64,000 bases of DNA from CAZYME01 sp964648115 (GCA_964648115.1 CAZYME010000004.1:1-64000), one strand, 5' to 3'; shown: positions 1-8,795, counted from the stretch's first letter. The notes: a model not told the origin generated them from the sequence alone. Numbers and translations: made by a program.

Positions 1-43
1 GGTAAACAAACCCAGTTTTGTTTCATTATAAAAGGACATTATC

Positions 44-871
44 ATGCCGTTCCCTCTTTTGCTTCTTGGTATACCATTAGCTTACGCCGCTTCTGCTGGT
101 GGAGCTGCAGCGATTAGCGCAGGCGCTGCCACGGCAATTGGGGTAGGGGCAGGTGGTGGTGGATTGGTTGTTGGTGGAGGTTCTATGTGGTTATGGCGCT
201 TTTTTTCAAAAAGAAAGGCGCAACCAACCCAGGCGCATCAGGACTCTCTTGCGGCTCAAAATAGAATGACACAGGAAAGAATCAATAGCGCGAATGAAGC
301 AGTAGAGTCGCTTGCCGAGGAAGCTGCTGTCTTAAGGCGGGAAGTCAGAGAAGCAACATCCGCTACGACGGTATCTGTGGACCATCTTCATCAGTTATCA
401 GGACGCATCTCAGAAACAAACGAAAGATTGATAGCTGCCGTGGAAAACGCAAGAGAGTCTAGTAGGACTCTTACCGATTCTCTTCCCGCATTACGAGAAG
501 TATCAGAAAGCTCTCACCTCAAAGGCATGGCTGCTGTAACAATGCTTGGCGAATTAAATGAACTTCTCAGGCTAAAAGTGGACACGCTTATCCAAACTGC
601 CACAGATATTGGAGCATTACAAAATACGGTAGAAGAGCAAACTACGGTCATTACCCAATTAGAAGGTGAAGTTGAGGCACTTACATTAGAAAATGAGGCT
701 CAAGGCCGTGTTATCGCTCAAAATACGGAAGAACTTACCCAGGCAAGAGATTTGTTAGTTCGTCGTACTGAGAAATGCCGATTTTTCAGGGAGCAATTAG
801 AGCATCAACTGAAATCACTAACTCAAGTTACTGCAGCAACTCAAGTTCCTACGGTAGCGCAGTTATCCTAA
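44..871 (+). CDS. Membrane-anchored coiled-coil protein, effector-like
   Basis: I do not recognise this 275-residue protein. The first 55 residues are hydrophobic and very rich in Gly and Ala, ending in a Trp-Leu-Trp-Arg stretch and a basic SKRK cluster, which fits a membrane segment with the rest in the cytoplasm or host cytosol. Residues about 65-250 are charged and heptad-like, so a long coiled coil is likely. The ATG is preceded by AAAGGA at a good distance (31-36). The next gene, 28 bases downstream, has the same design, and both carry a short Cys-x-Phe-Phe or Cys-Phe-Phe motif near the C-terminus, so the two are probably paralogues in one operon. An effector role is inference from architecture and genomic setting only. 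Confidence 0.6.
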   Translation: MPFPLLLLGIPLAYAASAGGAAAISAGAATAIGVGAGGGGLVVGGGSMWLWRFFSKRKAQPTQAHQDSLAAQNRMTQERINSANEAVESLAEEAAVLRREVREATSATTVSVDHLHQLSGRISETNERLIAAVENARESSRTLTDSLPALREVSESSHLKGMAAVTMLGELNELLRLKVDTLIQTATDIGALQNTVEEQTTVITQLEGEVEALTLENEAQGRVIAQNTEELTQARDLLVRRTEKCRFFREQLEHQLKSLTQVTAATQVPTVAQLS

Positions 872-899
872 TTTTCCATACAGGTACAGGGAGGTAAAG

Positions 900-1841
900 A
901 TGCCACAGCCAGAAATAGAGGTTCAATCCCCAATAGAAACTCCAGCACCCCAAGGTGTTTTCATGTGGGCATGGTCAGGATGTCAAGCATTAGCTGGTTG
1001 GTTTTATTCAAATCGAGAAGAATATCCACCTGATGAGGCAGGTGAATTGATGCGGCGCTATATGGCCAACAAGAGCTGGTTTGACAAAATTAGCTCTGGG
1101 TGGAATGGACAATCATTTTTACTCAAAACAGTATATTTCGCATTATTAACCATCGGCTCAGGCTTTGCCGGGTTGCTGGTTGGCTCATCGTTAATATTGG
1201 CAATATCAGCCACGCTAGTCTACATCATTGTGCATAAACTACTTGTCTCACATGAAGCAAATCGCTGGGAAGGTGCGCGTATTTTTGCTGCGGAATCAAT
1301 AGCGTTGAATACTAATCTTAGGGCTACTGAGGGTCTTTTTAATGTGGCTACTAGCGAGCTGGAATCTACTCATACTGCACTTAGGGTTGAGAGTGATGCT
1401 TTGCAGGAGCAGGTAGAAACATTAGAAATTCAAAGCCAAATCCTGCAACACCAAGATGAGGTGCTTGTTACCGTGGTAGAGGATGTTGAAAGGGAAACTA
1501 CAGATTTAGTTCATCAAGAAAGGGCTGCAAATACCGCATTTGCAACAATTTCTGAGGATTTAGGAGTGTATCAACAGGCGATACAATCTTCGCGAGCTGA
1601 GGTTGAGGCCATTGGTGGTGCTGCAGCCAAGTTTTCAGAAGTGGTAGAAGCTATGCAAGGAAGTCAGTCCAGGCTTGCAGCCGCGGTAGGCAGGATGTGT
1701 TTTTTTGGTAATGAGCGCCGCAGCATACAGGCGCCAAATTTAAAAAATAATGATGATTTCTATGCGGCGATAATAAGAGAGGATGAGGAGGATGCTGCGT
1801 TTATTGAGGAACTAATGCGCAGAAACTCTACCGGTCATTAA
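900..1841 (+). CDS. Membrane/coiled-coil protein, likely paralogue of the preceding gene
   Basis: This is an unrecognised 313-residue protein. A hydrophobic region at about residues 77-112 could form a helical hairpin or one or two membrane segments. It is followed by a long charged coiled-coil region (about 120-270) containing repeated Glu/Gln-Leu heptads, then a Cys-Phe-Phe motif and an acidic tail. It has a strong ribosome site (GGGAGG, 890-895) and follows the previous gene closely, so the pair is probably co-transcribed. The order anchor, coiled coil, CFF and short tail matches the upstream gene. No enzymatic motif is visible. Function is unknown; a membrane-tethering or effector role is possible. 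Confidence 0.6.
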   Translation: MPQPEIEVQSPIETPAPQGVFMWAWSGCQALAGWFYSNREEYPPDEAGELMRRYMANKSWFDKISSGWNGQSFLLKTVYFALLTIGSGFAGLLVGSSLILAISATLVYIIVHKLLVSHEANRWEGARIFAAESIALNTNLRATEGLFNVATSELESTHTALRVESDALQEQVETLEIQSQILQHQDEVLVTVVEDVERETTDLVHQERAANTAFATISEDLGVYQQAIQSSRAEVEAIGGAAAKFSEVVEAMQGSQSRLAAAVGRMCFFGNERRSIQAPNLKNNDDFYAAIIREDEEDAAFIEELMRRNSTGH

Positions 1842-2213
1842 TCGCTCAAATGCATGGTGGCGGACAAGGTTTTACCAGAGTCGCACTCTCCTAAATTGCT
1901 TATAGGCGGCGAGCGAAAACTATTATACGGTGTTATCGCGCCCTAAATACGCTATAAATCCTTCGGGCGCGCGCATCATACACACAAAAGAGCATGTCTA
2001 CACTGAGTTTAAAGAAAATTAGAAACTGGCAGCGAGGTGTGATTGTTATTTGTTGCAGTGTATAATTCACACAGGACTGTTAATCATTAGGTCGGCGGTT
2101 CGAGCCTGTCCCGGGGAGCTAGACCCAGCAGGGCTTTTACTAAAATCAAAATTTGTTCTCAACCTTCCTGGGTACACCTATCGGAAAGTGGGTCATAGTT
2201 TACGGATTAATAC
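1842..2213. other. Intergenic region at an island edge
   Basis: No gene is seen here. A 7-bp inverted repeat (1937-1943 with 1965-1971, cgcgccc/gggcgcg, 21-base loop) could be a weak terminator for the pair of genes to the left. The main content is the tRNA-Asn 3' fragment listed separately. Confidence 0.5.
2074..2120 (+). repeat. 3' fragment of tRNA-Asn(GTT), probable attachment site
   Basis: The stretch reads as the 3' half of a tRNA-Asn: an anticodon loop CTGTTAA (anticodon GTT), a variable loop, a T arm with GGTTCGAGCC, and an acceptor strand CCGGGGA followed by GCTA. No 5' half (D arm, TCCCCGG) precedes it, and pairing in the anticodon stem fails at the outer positions, so it is not a functional tRNA. 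Such fragments are left where an element integrates into the 3' end of a tRNA gene. By orientation the element lies to the left, with the intact tRNA-Asn before the window. Confidence 0.6.
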
Positions 2214-2810
2214 ATGACTACAACTCAAAAAAATAAGGTCAAAAATTTAAATAGATATTCCTGGTCGCTGCTTATTGCTTTTATTTGTGCGGCATTTGCG
2301 ATGCATTACCACGCAGCGAATATTTCCTTTGCAGACTTTTTTCAAACGCTCCCCTTAATTATTATTGCAGTTTTCTGTTGTGAAAAATTAGCTCCGCTGG
2401 TCAATCAACCTGAGCACAACCTAAAAAAATCCAAATTATTTACCCGAGATTTATTTATATTAAGCTTTAGCTTCTTGTTCGCTTGCCTCCTCTCATTAAT
2501 ATTTTCATATAATAATAGCGATGTAAGAGGGTGGTGGTCGCTGATTATTTATTTCATTACTATATATGGTTTGTTATTTTCTATATGTTTCTCAGCAATA
2601 GCTCTTATGATAAAAAATCATAAAGCATATACAATATTTTGTTCACTTATAATCATAGCATTGGTCTCAATTGGGCAACTTCTTCCTCATTACATATTCA
2701 TTCCATTAGTGGGAAATATTGAAACTTTCTATGTAGCTACCTGTTCATTATTAATACTTCATTGTTTATTTACTATTGGTTACAAAATAATTAGAACGTT
2801 TCAATCTTAA
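2214..2810 (+). CDS. Polytopic membrane protein, unknown function
   Basis: This 198-residue protein is made almost entirely of hydrophobic segments: about residues 15-32, 40-58, 77-98, 105-131, 138-160 and 172-192, suggesting five to six membrane helices. It has a short polar, basic N-terminus and no signal peptide. I recognise no family motif. It lies just to the right of the tRNA-Asn fragment, so it is outside the inferred left-hand island, and is followed by a damaged hydrolase gene. The ATG at 2214 is the first in frame; no strong Shine-Dalgarno is evident. Confidence 0.5.
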   Translation: MTTTQKNKVKNLNRYSWSLLIAFICAAFAMHYHAANISFADFFQTLPLIIIAVFCCEKLAPLVNQPEHNLKKSKLFTRDLFILSFSFLFACLLSLIFSYNNSDVRGWWSLIIYFITIYGLLFSICFSAIALMIKNHKAYTIFCSLIIIALVSIGQLLPHYIFIPLVGNIETFYVATCSLLILHCLFTIGYKIIRTFQS

Positions 2811-2858
2811 AAGACAAGTGGTGCGCAACAATAAGTTCAACAAGGCATGGAGCTGTAA

Positions 2859-3951
2859 ATGAGAAATAAAAAGTTACTCACATTAGGATTGAGTATTACA
2901 TTAGTCGCTTTAAACATGACATCACATGCCAAGAAAATTTTTCCTTCTGACATCATGGGTAGAGATTTAAATTATCCTGGCATGGGATGGCTGGGGCATG
3001 TTGGCATTGCTACAAGACAAATGATGGACTCTAATGGTATGTCAACGCCCGCCAAGAAATTTGTTTAATTTTTTCCCTTATTATAATGACGAGAAGTTGA
3101 TTGCAGACTTACCCGAGTCGCCAGTGGATGTTTTAACAAATAAATCTTTAGATGATGTAAGCGCTGAAAATCTTAACGAAATGGGCTTAGAAGAGTTTCA
3201 AGCAGTGATCGACGCCCCCTTAAAAGCCCCGACGAACTATGTCTCTCCTGTGTCAGCTTATATGCGTTTTGCTTACGATGACGGTCTTAGCGATGTTAAA
3301 CGAGGTGCTATGATTGATAAAATTACATCAAAGACCAGTGATATAGATTTGGTTCCAAAATTATTAAGACTATATGATGAAACAGACCGTGAAGAGGTAA
3401 AAAATAAAATAGTAAGCGGCCTTATGTTCCATGTTCAAGGAGAGTTAAGAGAACACCCAAGCGCTAGAGACAAAGAGTTATTGAGAGGTTTTTTTCATAG
3501 GTTAATAGGCGAAAAACTTAATCAACGTTGCGCCGACTGGGCTACAATGGGGTTTGTTGATACCCATACGGCCGATGAAACCTTACAAAATCTGGATAAG
3601 ATAAATGCCCAATTAGCAGTTGCAACCGATCCGGCATCAATCACACTTAAATACAAATTAGTCCATAAATCAAAAGAATTGCAGTCTATTTATATCAAAT
3701 CGATTGTGGATGAGCTTCGTGAGGCAAATAATTCCGACTTAGACAGCTATTTTTTTGGGCCCCTGGCTATCGGTTACCAAGGAATTGAAAAGAATTTGCT
3801 AGAGCCAGATTCCAAGCAAACAGTTATTAACTATTTGAATGAAGTTCGCTACAAATATACCTCAAAAGGCATTAAAGCTAACCTTGGAGATTTTCATCGT
3901 GGCACTACGGCCCCTTATTATTTTGAATTAATTAAAAATATGGGAGTTTAA
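2859..3951 (+). pseudogene. Secreted papain-like (NlpC/P60-type) hydrolase, internally deleted
   Basis: The first frame (2859-3068) encodes a signal peptide (cleavage after about residue 24) and then a GWLGHVGIAT motif, which resembles the His-containing strand of permuted papain-like or NlpC/P60 hydrolases. It stops at 3068. The second frame (open from about 3034 to 3951) begins abruptly with an FNFFPYYNDEK stretch and continues as a ~290-residue alpha-helical region with no start signal or ribosome site. The simplest reading is one ancestral gene that lost the central part of the catalytic domain, including the expected Cys, in a deletion that also changed frame. The C-terminal part might still be made from an internal start, but function as a hydrolase is unlikely. 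The family call rests on the GHVGI motif and is moderate. Confidence 0.6.
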
Positions 3952-4135
3952 TTTTTTATTGTAAAAAAATATTCTGACAGTTTTGAAGCTTCCGCTAAAC
4001 GATGGGTTTGTGAACGAGTACCCAAGAAACCAAAATTTACGGATTTAACCTACAAATCTAGTTCGAAAACCCTGTACATTAATCAAGGTTCATTTTAATC
4101 TAATATTTTAGACTTATTGAACAAAAGGAACTTTA

Positions 4136-4684
4136 ATGAGAGTTGGCTATGCCAGAGTATCTACTCATGAACAAAATTTGGATTTACAATTGGATGCCCT
4201 GAAAAAAGCAGCATGTGAAGAAATTTTTACTGATAAAATTAGTGGGTCGGTATCTGAGAGGCCTGGGCTAGATAAAGTTGAAAAGTATCTGAGGGCAGGG
4301 GATGTTTTGGTTGTTTGGCGTTTGGATAGGTTAGGGCGATCACTTAAACATCTCATCTCTTATGTCAGTAACCTTGAAGAAAAAGGGATTGGATTTCATA
4401 GCATTACAGAGTCCATTAATACTGAAACCACTTCTGGCAAATTTATGTTCCATGTTTTTGGCGCCCTTTCTGAGTTTGAGCGCAATCTAATAAAAGAGCG
4501 CACTCTTGCAGGGTTAGAAGCTGCAAGAGCAAGGGGAAGACAAGGAGGCAGACCAGAAAAGCTTAGTGATGAACAAAAAGAGTTGGTCAAAACATTATAT
4601 TCGAATAAAAAACACTCAATCCAATCTATTTGTAAGATGGTTGGTGTAGGAAAGACCACACTATATAAATATATCAACCAATGA
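4136..4684 (+). CDS. Serine recombinase / resolvase (Tn3 family type)
   Basis: This is a full-length 182-residue small serine recombinase. It starts with MRVGYARVST, which holds the catalytic Ser9, followed by the GDVLVVWRLDRLGRS segment with the conserved Arg residues, the FHVFGALSEFERNLIKERT helix E region and a C-terminal helix-turn-helix (about residues 140-180) with a GRP start. It acts in site-specific DNA resolution or inversion. The ATG follows AAAGGA at 4125-4130. No transposase or obvious res site array is seen beside it, so it is an orphan, probably left from a transposon or plasmid. The mobile-DNA setting (a pseudogene on one side, toxin-antitoxin pairs on the other) fits. Confidence 0.9.
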   Translation: MRVGYARVSTHEQNLDLQLDALKKAACEEIFTDKISGSVSERPGLDKVEKYLRAGDVLVVWRLDRLGRSLKHLISYVSNLEEKGIGFHSITESINTETTSGKFMFHVFGALSEFERNLIKERTLAGLEAARARGRQGGRPEKLSDEQKELVKTLYSNKKHSIQSICKMVGVGKTTLYKYINQ

Positions 4685-4734
4685 ATGTAAAACTCTAAAA
4701 TTTTAATGTTAAGACATTAATAAAAGGATTAATA

Positions 4735-5433
4735 ATGTTTTATTTATCTTTATGGGGCGCCATAACTGGTACGATAGGAACCATTCTGGGAGTAATCGGT
4801 CTCATTTTAAAAGCAAAGGAATTTAATAGAAATAAAGCAAATTTGATATGTAAATCTGAGATTAAATATCAAACTATCGATAATCTAGATGTCCGTATCT
4901 TTGCTAGCGCATCAGGACGAAGCCCAGTTCAAATAAATAAACTTAAAATATATGTTATGCCTTCTAAACCCTGGATCAGGTTAATAAGATTTTTTTATTA
5001 CAAAAGAAAAGAGTTTATTTTAGAATTAGATATCCCTAAAAGAAAAATAAATGAACAAGAAAGAATTGATTTTAAATTAAACCTCCCCAACGGACTTAAA
5101 TATAGTGATATATATAAAATGTACATTATCGATGGGGTACATAAAGAATGGCCTGTAGAGTGGCCCAGTGTTTCAACTGTCAAGAAAAAAATCGAAAAAA
5201 TCCAGCTTGGCAAACTTGAAATAAAAGGCGATCTACAGACTGTTATTTTGACATCCTATCAACTGTATAAACGATTCTATTTGAAAGTAGATCATAAGAT
5301 TCCTTTAGATAGCTATACAACGGGGCGTTGGTTTAAGAAAAAGAAAGATCTTGAAGAGGCAATTAAAAAAATACGTCTTGAGCAAGAAGAAAATTTAATA
5401 GATGGTAAGATTGATAAAATCACCTTTTCATAG
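4735..5433 (+). CDS. Membrane-anchored hypothetical protein
   Basis: An unrecognised 232-residue protein. One N-terminal membrane helix (about residues 5-27, rich in Gly and Ile) is followed by a Lys-rich domain with predicted beta strands (about 40-140) and a helical, very basic C-terminal part. The ATG has AAAGGA 10 bases upstream (4723-4728). It lies 50 bases after the resolvase on the same strand and shares its AT-rich base use, so it may have travelled with it. No catalytic motif is evident. Confidence 0.5.
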   Translation: MFYLSLWGAITGTIGTILGVIGLILKAKEFNRNKANLICKSEIKYQTIDNLDVRIFASASGRSPVQINKLKIYVMPSKPWIRLIRFFYYKRKEFILELDIPKRKINEQERIDFKLNLPNGLKYSDIYKMYIIDGVHKEWPVEWPSVSTVKKKIEKIQLGKLEIKGDLQTVILTSYQLYKRFYLKVDHKIPLDSYTTGRWFKKKKDLEEAIKKIRLEQEENLIDGKIDKITFS

Positions 5434-5550
5434 AATGAGAGAGTATTGATCTTACTGTGCCCTATGATACTGAGATATTTGCATTGCAGAAAGCTCTTCA
5501 GCTTGACATGTACTTTAAGAAGACAGGAATACTTAAATAAGGATCACTTT

Positions 5551-5890
5551 ATGTTTAATAAAATGTCATGCAGTGAAATTACTACGATCGTAATAGTACT
5601 ATTGGGTTTTGCGAGCACAGTAGGGGTGGCTTTTTATAAGATTAATTACCTGGAATCAGAGGTAAAAAATAGGAAGCTGGAGATCGGCCAGATAAGACAA
5701 AAAAATCGTTAAATCAAACCAGGTCAACATAGACATACTCTTAAAGTCAAAAATTGAAGAAAAAGCAAAAGAAGAACTCAAGGAAAAATTTGACGAAATA
5801 AATTCGGATTGGCGACAATATCTTGATGGTGGTGATGTGGAGGGAGCATCCTTTTCGAGTCATGACAATAAATCAGAAACTAAACCATAA
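5551..5890 (+). pseudogene. Small membrane protein with frameshift at an A7 run
   Basis: Starting at the ATG at 5551 (AAGGA just upstream), the first frame encodes a short polar start, one membrane helix (about residues 12-30) and the beginning of a charged region, then stops at 5712. In the +1 frame, the coding signal continues without a stop from about 5702 to 5890, with a Lys/Glu-rich helix and a polar tail, giving about 113 residues in all. The frames meet at a run of seven A (5699-5705). One extra A would explain the break. It could be a real mutation, a sequencing error, or a slippage site. The product is not recognised. Confidence 0.5.
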
Positions 5891-6021
5891 GACATTTAAT
5901 GTATCTCTTTTGATTGTCCATTAAAAAAAGAAGAGAAGTGAACAAATCCCACGATTTTTTTGTTGAATGTTGCCAAGGCTATAAGTGTCGCCAAACTACT
6001 TTTATTGAACCAATTTATATT

Positions 6022-6056
6022 TTGACAAGCCCCGAGAAAAGACCTATAATTAGGTC
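6022..6056 (+). promoter_or_regulatory. Promoter and operator of the RelBE-like module
   Basis: A TTGACA box (6022-6027) and a TATAAT box (6045-6050) are separated by 17 bases, an ideal sigma-70 promoter 35 bases before the antitoxin gene. The -10 box sits inside an inverted repeat (gacct, 6 bases, aggtc; 6041-6056), the arrangement expected for autorepression by the antitoxin. Confidence 0.75.
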
Positions 6057-6085
6057 GTATAAAAGCACCTTATTAAGGACTTGTT

Positions 6086-6337
6086 ATGCAAATTTTATAT
6101 GCAACTCAAGTTGCCAGTATTAGTGAATTAAAGAAAAATCCAACTAAGGTGATCAATGATTCACATGGACAACCTATAGCAATATTAAATCACAATACAG
6201 CAGCTGCTTATTTGATACCTGTAGAAACTTTTGAGCGCATGATGGATCTACTTGATGATAATGAATTGAATAAAATAGTTGAGCAACGCTTGTCCTCTCC
6301 TTTTAAATCTATAAAGGTTGATATAGATGAGTTATGA
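6086..6337 (+). CDS. relB: RelB/Phd-type antitoxin
   Basis: This 83-residue protein has the look of a Phd/RelB (StbD-like) antitoxin: an N-terminal dimerising DNA-binding part (SISELKKNPTKVIND, then HGQPIAILNHN and AAYLIPVETFE) and an acidic flexible tail that would wrap the toxin. It would neutralise the adjacent toxin and repress the promoter at 6022-6056. The ATG at 6086 follows AAGGA (6075-6079). The toxin gene starts 11 bases before this gene ends, so translation is coupled. The family is recognised from motif pattern and gene order; the exact subfamily is uncertain. Confidence 0.85.
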   Translation: MQILYATQVASISELKKNPTKVINDSHGQPIAILNHNTAAAYLIPVETFERMMDLLDDNELNKIVEQRLSSPFKSIKVDIDEL

Positions 6338-6617
6338 GCTTCATTTTCATCCTTTGGCACTTAAAGATTGGAAAAAACTTGCAAAAGGATTGCAGGAGCA
6401 ATTTAAAAAAATATTAAAACGTCGCCTTGAAGACCCACATGTAATATCGTCAATCCTAAGTGGCAAACTGAAAGATTGTTATAAAATTAAATTACGCCAA
6501 TCTGGTTATCGTTTGGTTTATCATGTGAATGATAATAAACTAATAATAACTATTATAGCTGTCGGTAAAAGGAATAAGAACGAAGTGTATGACGAGGCAG
6601 AGAATAGAACAGAATAA
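6327..6617 (+). CDS. relE: RelE/ParE-type toxin
   Basis: This 96-residue RelE-superfamily toxin contains the typical helix (LKDWKKLAKGLQEQFKKIL), the SGKLKDCYKIKLRQSGYRL core with Arg and Tyr residues used in ribosome-dependent mRNA cutting, and the C-terminal IIAVGKRNKNEVY strand. Members usually inhibit translation by cleaving mRNA in the ribosomal A site. Overlap of 11 bases with the antitoxin gene is typical. All expected segments are present, so it is probably active. Confidence 0.88.
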   Translation: MSYELHFHPLALKDWKKLAKGLQEQFKKILKRRLEDPHVISSILSGKLKDCYKIKLRQSGYRLVYHVNDNKLIITIIAVGKRNKNEVYDEAENRTE

Positions 6618-7251
6618 AGTATTCTACAATCAAAGGATATCATCGGCCTAATGTAACAAGCAGTGTCCCAAAAACCCATGAATTTGAGTCTAGATTGGGT
6701 AATGGATATTAAACAATATGCCGGCAAGCAGTGCCAAAATACTAAATGTCGAGGTGCCATATAATCTGGACTATCTATTTCAGCTAGTCCAGATTAACAC
6801 CAAATTTCCTCACTTCACATTTTAATTCGCCCACAAACCCAGGTAAAAGACTTGATTAAGCAACTTTGGAAGTAGTATTATTAAACTAAATGATTGCACT
6901 AAGAACAATTATGTGTGGTAATGTAATTAAATATAAGAGTATTGAGGTATAGGTAACACCAATGTATAACGAAAGAGGTATGGTTGATGGACAGGACTTC
7001 TAATGATCCACTGCACGGCATTACCCTAGAGGCTATCTTAAATAGTTTGTTAATTTGTTAATTTGTTATGGCTGGCAAGGTTTGGCGGAGAGAGTAAAAA
7101 TTAACTGTTTTAATTCTAACCCCAGCATTAATTCAAGCCTTAAATTCCTGCGCAAAGCACCATGGGCAAGAACTAAAATTGAAACCCTTTATCGCGATTC
7201 CTTGAAAAATTAAGATTGAGGCAACTCATCATTATTGGAGTAACAAATAAT
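6618..7251. other. Intergenic region with a 12-bp inverted repeat
   Basis: No convincing gene. A perfect 12-bp inverted repeat lies at 6762-6773 and 6785-6796 (taatctggacta, 11-base loop), without a T-run after it. Just before it, a 28-codon open stretch from the ATG at 6678 ends at the repeat. It may be a scrap of a former gene. Repeated ttaatttgttaattt near 7050 is simple sequence. Confidence 0.4.
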
Positions 7252-7470
7252 ATGAAGGATGTTTATATTAATAAAGAACATGTTGAGCTCTTTAAAATTC
7301 TTAAATTTGAAGGTATTGCGTCGAGTGGAGCTGAGGCTAAGGATATGATAGCTGCTGGCACTGTACTGGTAAACGGCATAATAGAAAAACAGAAAAGAAA
7401 AAAAATGGTTTCTGGAGATACGATTGAATTGAATGGTGAGATCTTTCGGCTAAAGTTGGTTGTTAATTAA
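7252..7470 (+). CDS. S4-domain RNA-binding protein, YbcJ-like
   Basis: Starting at the ATG at 7252 (GGAG at 7237-7240), the protein has 72 residues and consists of a single S4 RNA-binding domain: a VELFKILKFEGIASSGAEAK helix-turn, then AAGTVLVNG and a basic KQKRKK segment and a closing strand. Length and layout match the small YbcJ family, whose role is thought to be RNA or ribosome binding. A longer reading from 7216 is possible but has no better ribosome site. An imperfect hairpin just after the stop (about 7478-7511, acacact/agtgtgt) may end transcription. Confidence 0.8.
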   Translation: MKDVYINKEHVELFKILKFEGIASSGAEAKDMIAAGTVLVNGIIEKQKRKKMVSGDTIELNGEIFRLKLVVN

Positions 7471-7842
7471 CATTTCTTTACACACTGGTTCTAGTAAAAG
7501 TGTGTGAAAATCAACAAGGATTACAGCGTCATTAGACCCAACTTCTTATTGCTCTTTCCTCTTTTTTCTAATTTGTGATCATCTAGCCGGGACTCATCAC
7601 GCTCAATTGCTCGTGCTACTATCTGCATTTATATGTTAATAAAACGGGGCGGCCTGTTGAAAAATGAGTTTAAAAACAGACCGGGGGGTTTTGTTTACCT
7701 CTAATCATAACTTATTTTTAAGCCCAAATGGGGTTGGGATAAATAGCAAAAAACAGGAGAGATAGGCTATTTCTTCATCTTGAAAACAGAGCACTAGTCT
7801 TCGCAATGGCCGGGCAGAACCCCAGACACCCTTTATGTATCA
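7471..7842. other. Intergenic region, convergent ends
   Basis: Apart from the possible hairpin next to 7478-7511, I see no gene, RNA or repeat in this stretch. It separates the S4 gene from the reverse-strand toxin-antitoxin pair. Confidence 0.4.
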
Positions 7843-8133
7843 CTAAGATAGAATATATTGAATGCCATGGTCATGGGCTAAACGAAGAAGTTTAAGATTA
7901 GCTCCTTTGGGATGCACTTCACCTCTTTCCCATTTTTGGTATGTGGATGGTGTAACATTTAATACTTTAGCCATTACCGCTTGGCTAACCTTTTCTTTGA
8001 GACGCATTTTTTTTATTTCATGTGCCTCAAGCTCTTTAACTTCATTTAAATTAAGAACCTCAATTTCTTTGATAGTAATTGCATCTAAACGAAGATCTCT
8101 TGCAGTTTCTACCATTGCATCAATAATTTTCAT
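7843..8133 (-). CDS. HigA-like XRE antitoxin
   Basis: The likely start is the ATG at 8133, giving 96 residues (MKIIDAMVETARDLRL...). The N-terminal half is acidic and helical, and the C-terminal half is an XRE helix-turn-helix (VSQAVMAKVLNVTPSTYQKW, then ERGEVHPKG) like that of NadS/HigA2-type antitoxins that follow RelE-like toxins. It overlaps the toxin gene by 14 bases and is the second gene of the operon, the inverted order typical of HigBA. It should bind the toxin and repress the palindrome at 8511-8529. Confidence 0.85.
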   Translation of the reverse strand: MKIIDAMVETARDLRLDAITIKEIEVLNLNEVKELEAHEIKKMRLKEKVSQAVMAKVLNVTPSTYQKWERGEVHPKGANLKLLRLAHDHGIQYILS

Positions 8134-8497
8134 TTTTAATCTCCACCAATACGCCCTCATTTAAAAACTCCTCAAGCTCCGAGTCAGAATAAGCTAACAA
8201 AGACTTAGCAATTATTTTAAAGGCCCGTTCCTCATTCGAAGAAATATTACTTTTAGCATTTTTCTCAAATCCGAAAACAAAAAAGCAATGCCGGCCTTTT
8301 TTAAAGGCAACAATTGTTCTTGTACTTCCGCTCTTTCCTCTTCCTTTATTAGCTACTCGCTTTTTAACTACGCCTCCACCATAATTAGCCTCGTAGACGT
8401 CAATAGCAATTTCTTTAGCTGCAACAGTAAGTGCCTCATCACTAACTTCATTTTTAATAGCCCATTTGGTAAATAATTTTGTTTTTATAATTTTCAT
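8120..8497 (-). CDS. HigB/RelE-like toxin (DUF1044 type)
   Basis: The gene starts at the ATG at 8497, with AAGGT a short distance upstream, and encodes 125 residues. Features shared with the HigB2/DUF1044 branch of RelE toxins are the N-terminal KLFTKWAIKNEVSDEAL, the GGGVVKKRVA strand followed by a GRGKSGSTRTIVAF basic segment, and the CFFVFGFEKN motif. It is probably a ribosome-dependent mRNA interferase. It is the first gene of a two-gene operon with the XRE antitoxin. Confidence 0.85.
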   Translation of the reverse strand: MKIIKTKLFTKWAIKNEVSDEALTVAAKEIAIDVYEANYGGGVVKKRVANKGRGKSGSTRTIVAFKKGRHCFFVFGFEKNAKSNISSNEERAFKIIAKSLLAYSDSELEEFLNEGVLVEIKNENY

Positions 8498-8510
8498 CAA
8501 ATTTACCTTG

Positions 8511-8529
8511 TATAGTAATTTTTACTATA
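8511..8529 (-). promoter_or_regulatory. Palindromic operator of the HigBA-like operon
   Basis: A perfect 8-bp inverted repeat with a 3-base centre (tatagtaa, ttt, ttactata) lies 14 bases upstream of the toxin start. Half of it is repeated again just upstream (tttacta). Position and symmetry fit an antitoxin-binding operator overlapping the promoter. Confidence 0.65.
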
Positions 8530-8795
8530 GCAAAATTTACTACACCAGTCAATGGGAGTAATATAAACGAAGTTTTCTTAACTCCTCCACCCTTCTCGTA
8601 AAAAGATCAAAAATGAATCACAGGTTAAGCTTAAAATGGACAAGATTACTAAATAAATTTTTTTATTTTCATAAATACTTGGCTCAAAAAATGACTAATC
8701 CAGGAGATATTAGATTATTACAAACTCGTAAATATTACTTTATAGTGGTTGTGTTTATGCCGCTCTAATATTTTCTCATTTCATAAGGATGTAGT

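Noticed and set aside
2074..2120. Complete tRNA-Asn gene
   Set aside because: Only the part from the anticodon arm onward is present, with no D arm or 5' acceptor strand.
5914..6123. Small gene before the RelBE-like pair
   Set aside because: It runs through the promoter and the start of the antitoxin gene and has no ribosome site.
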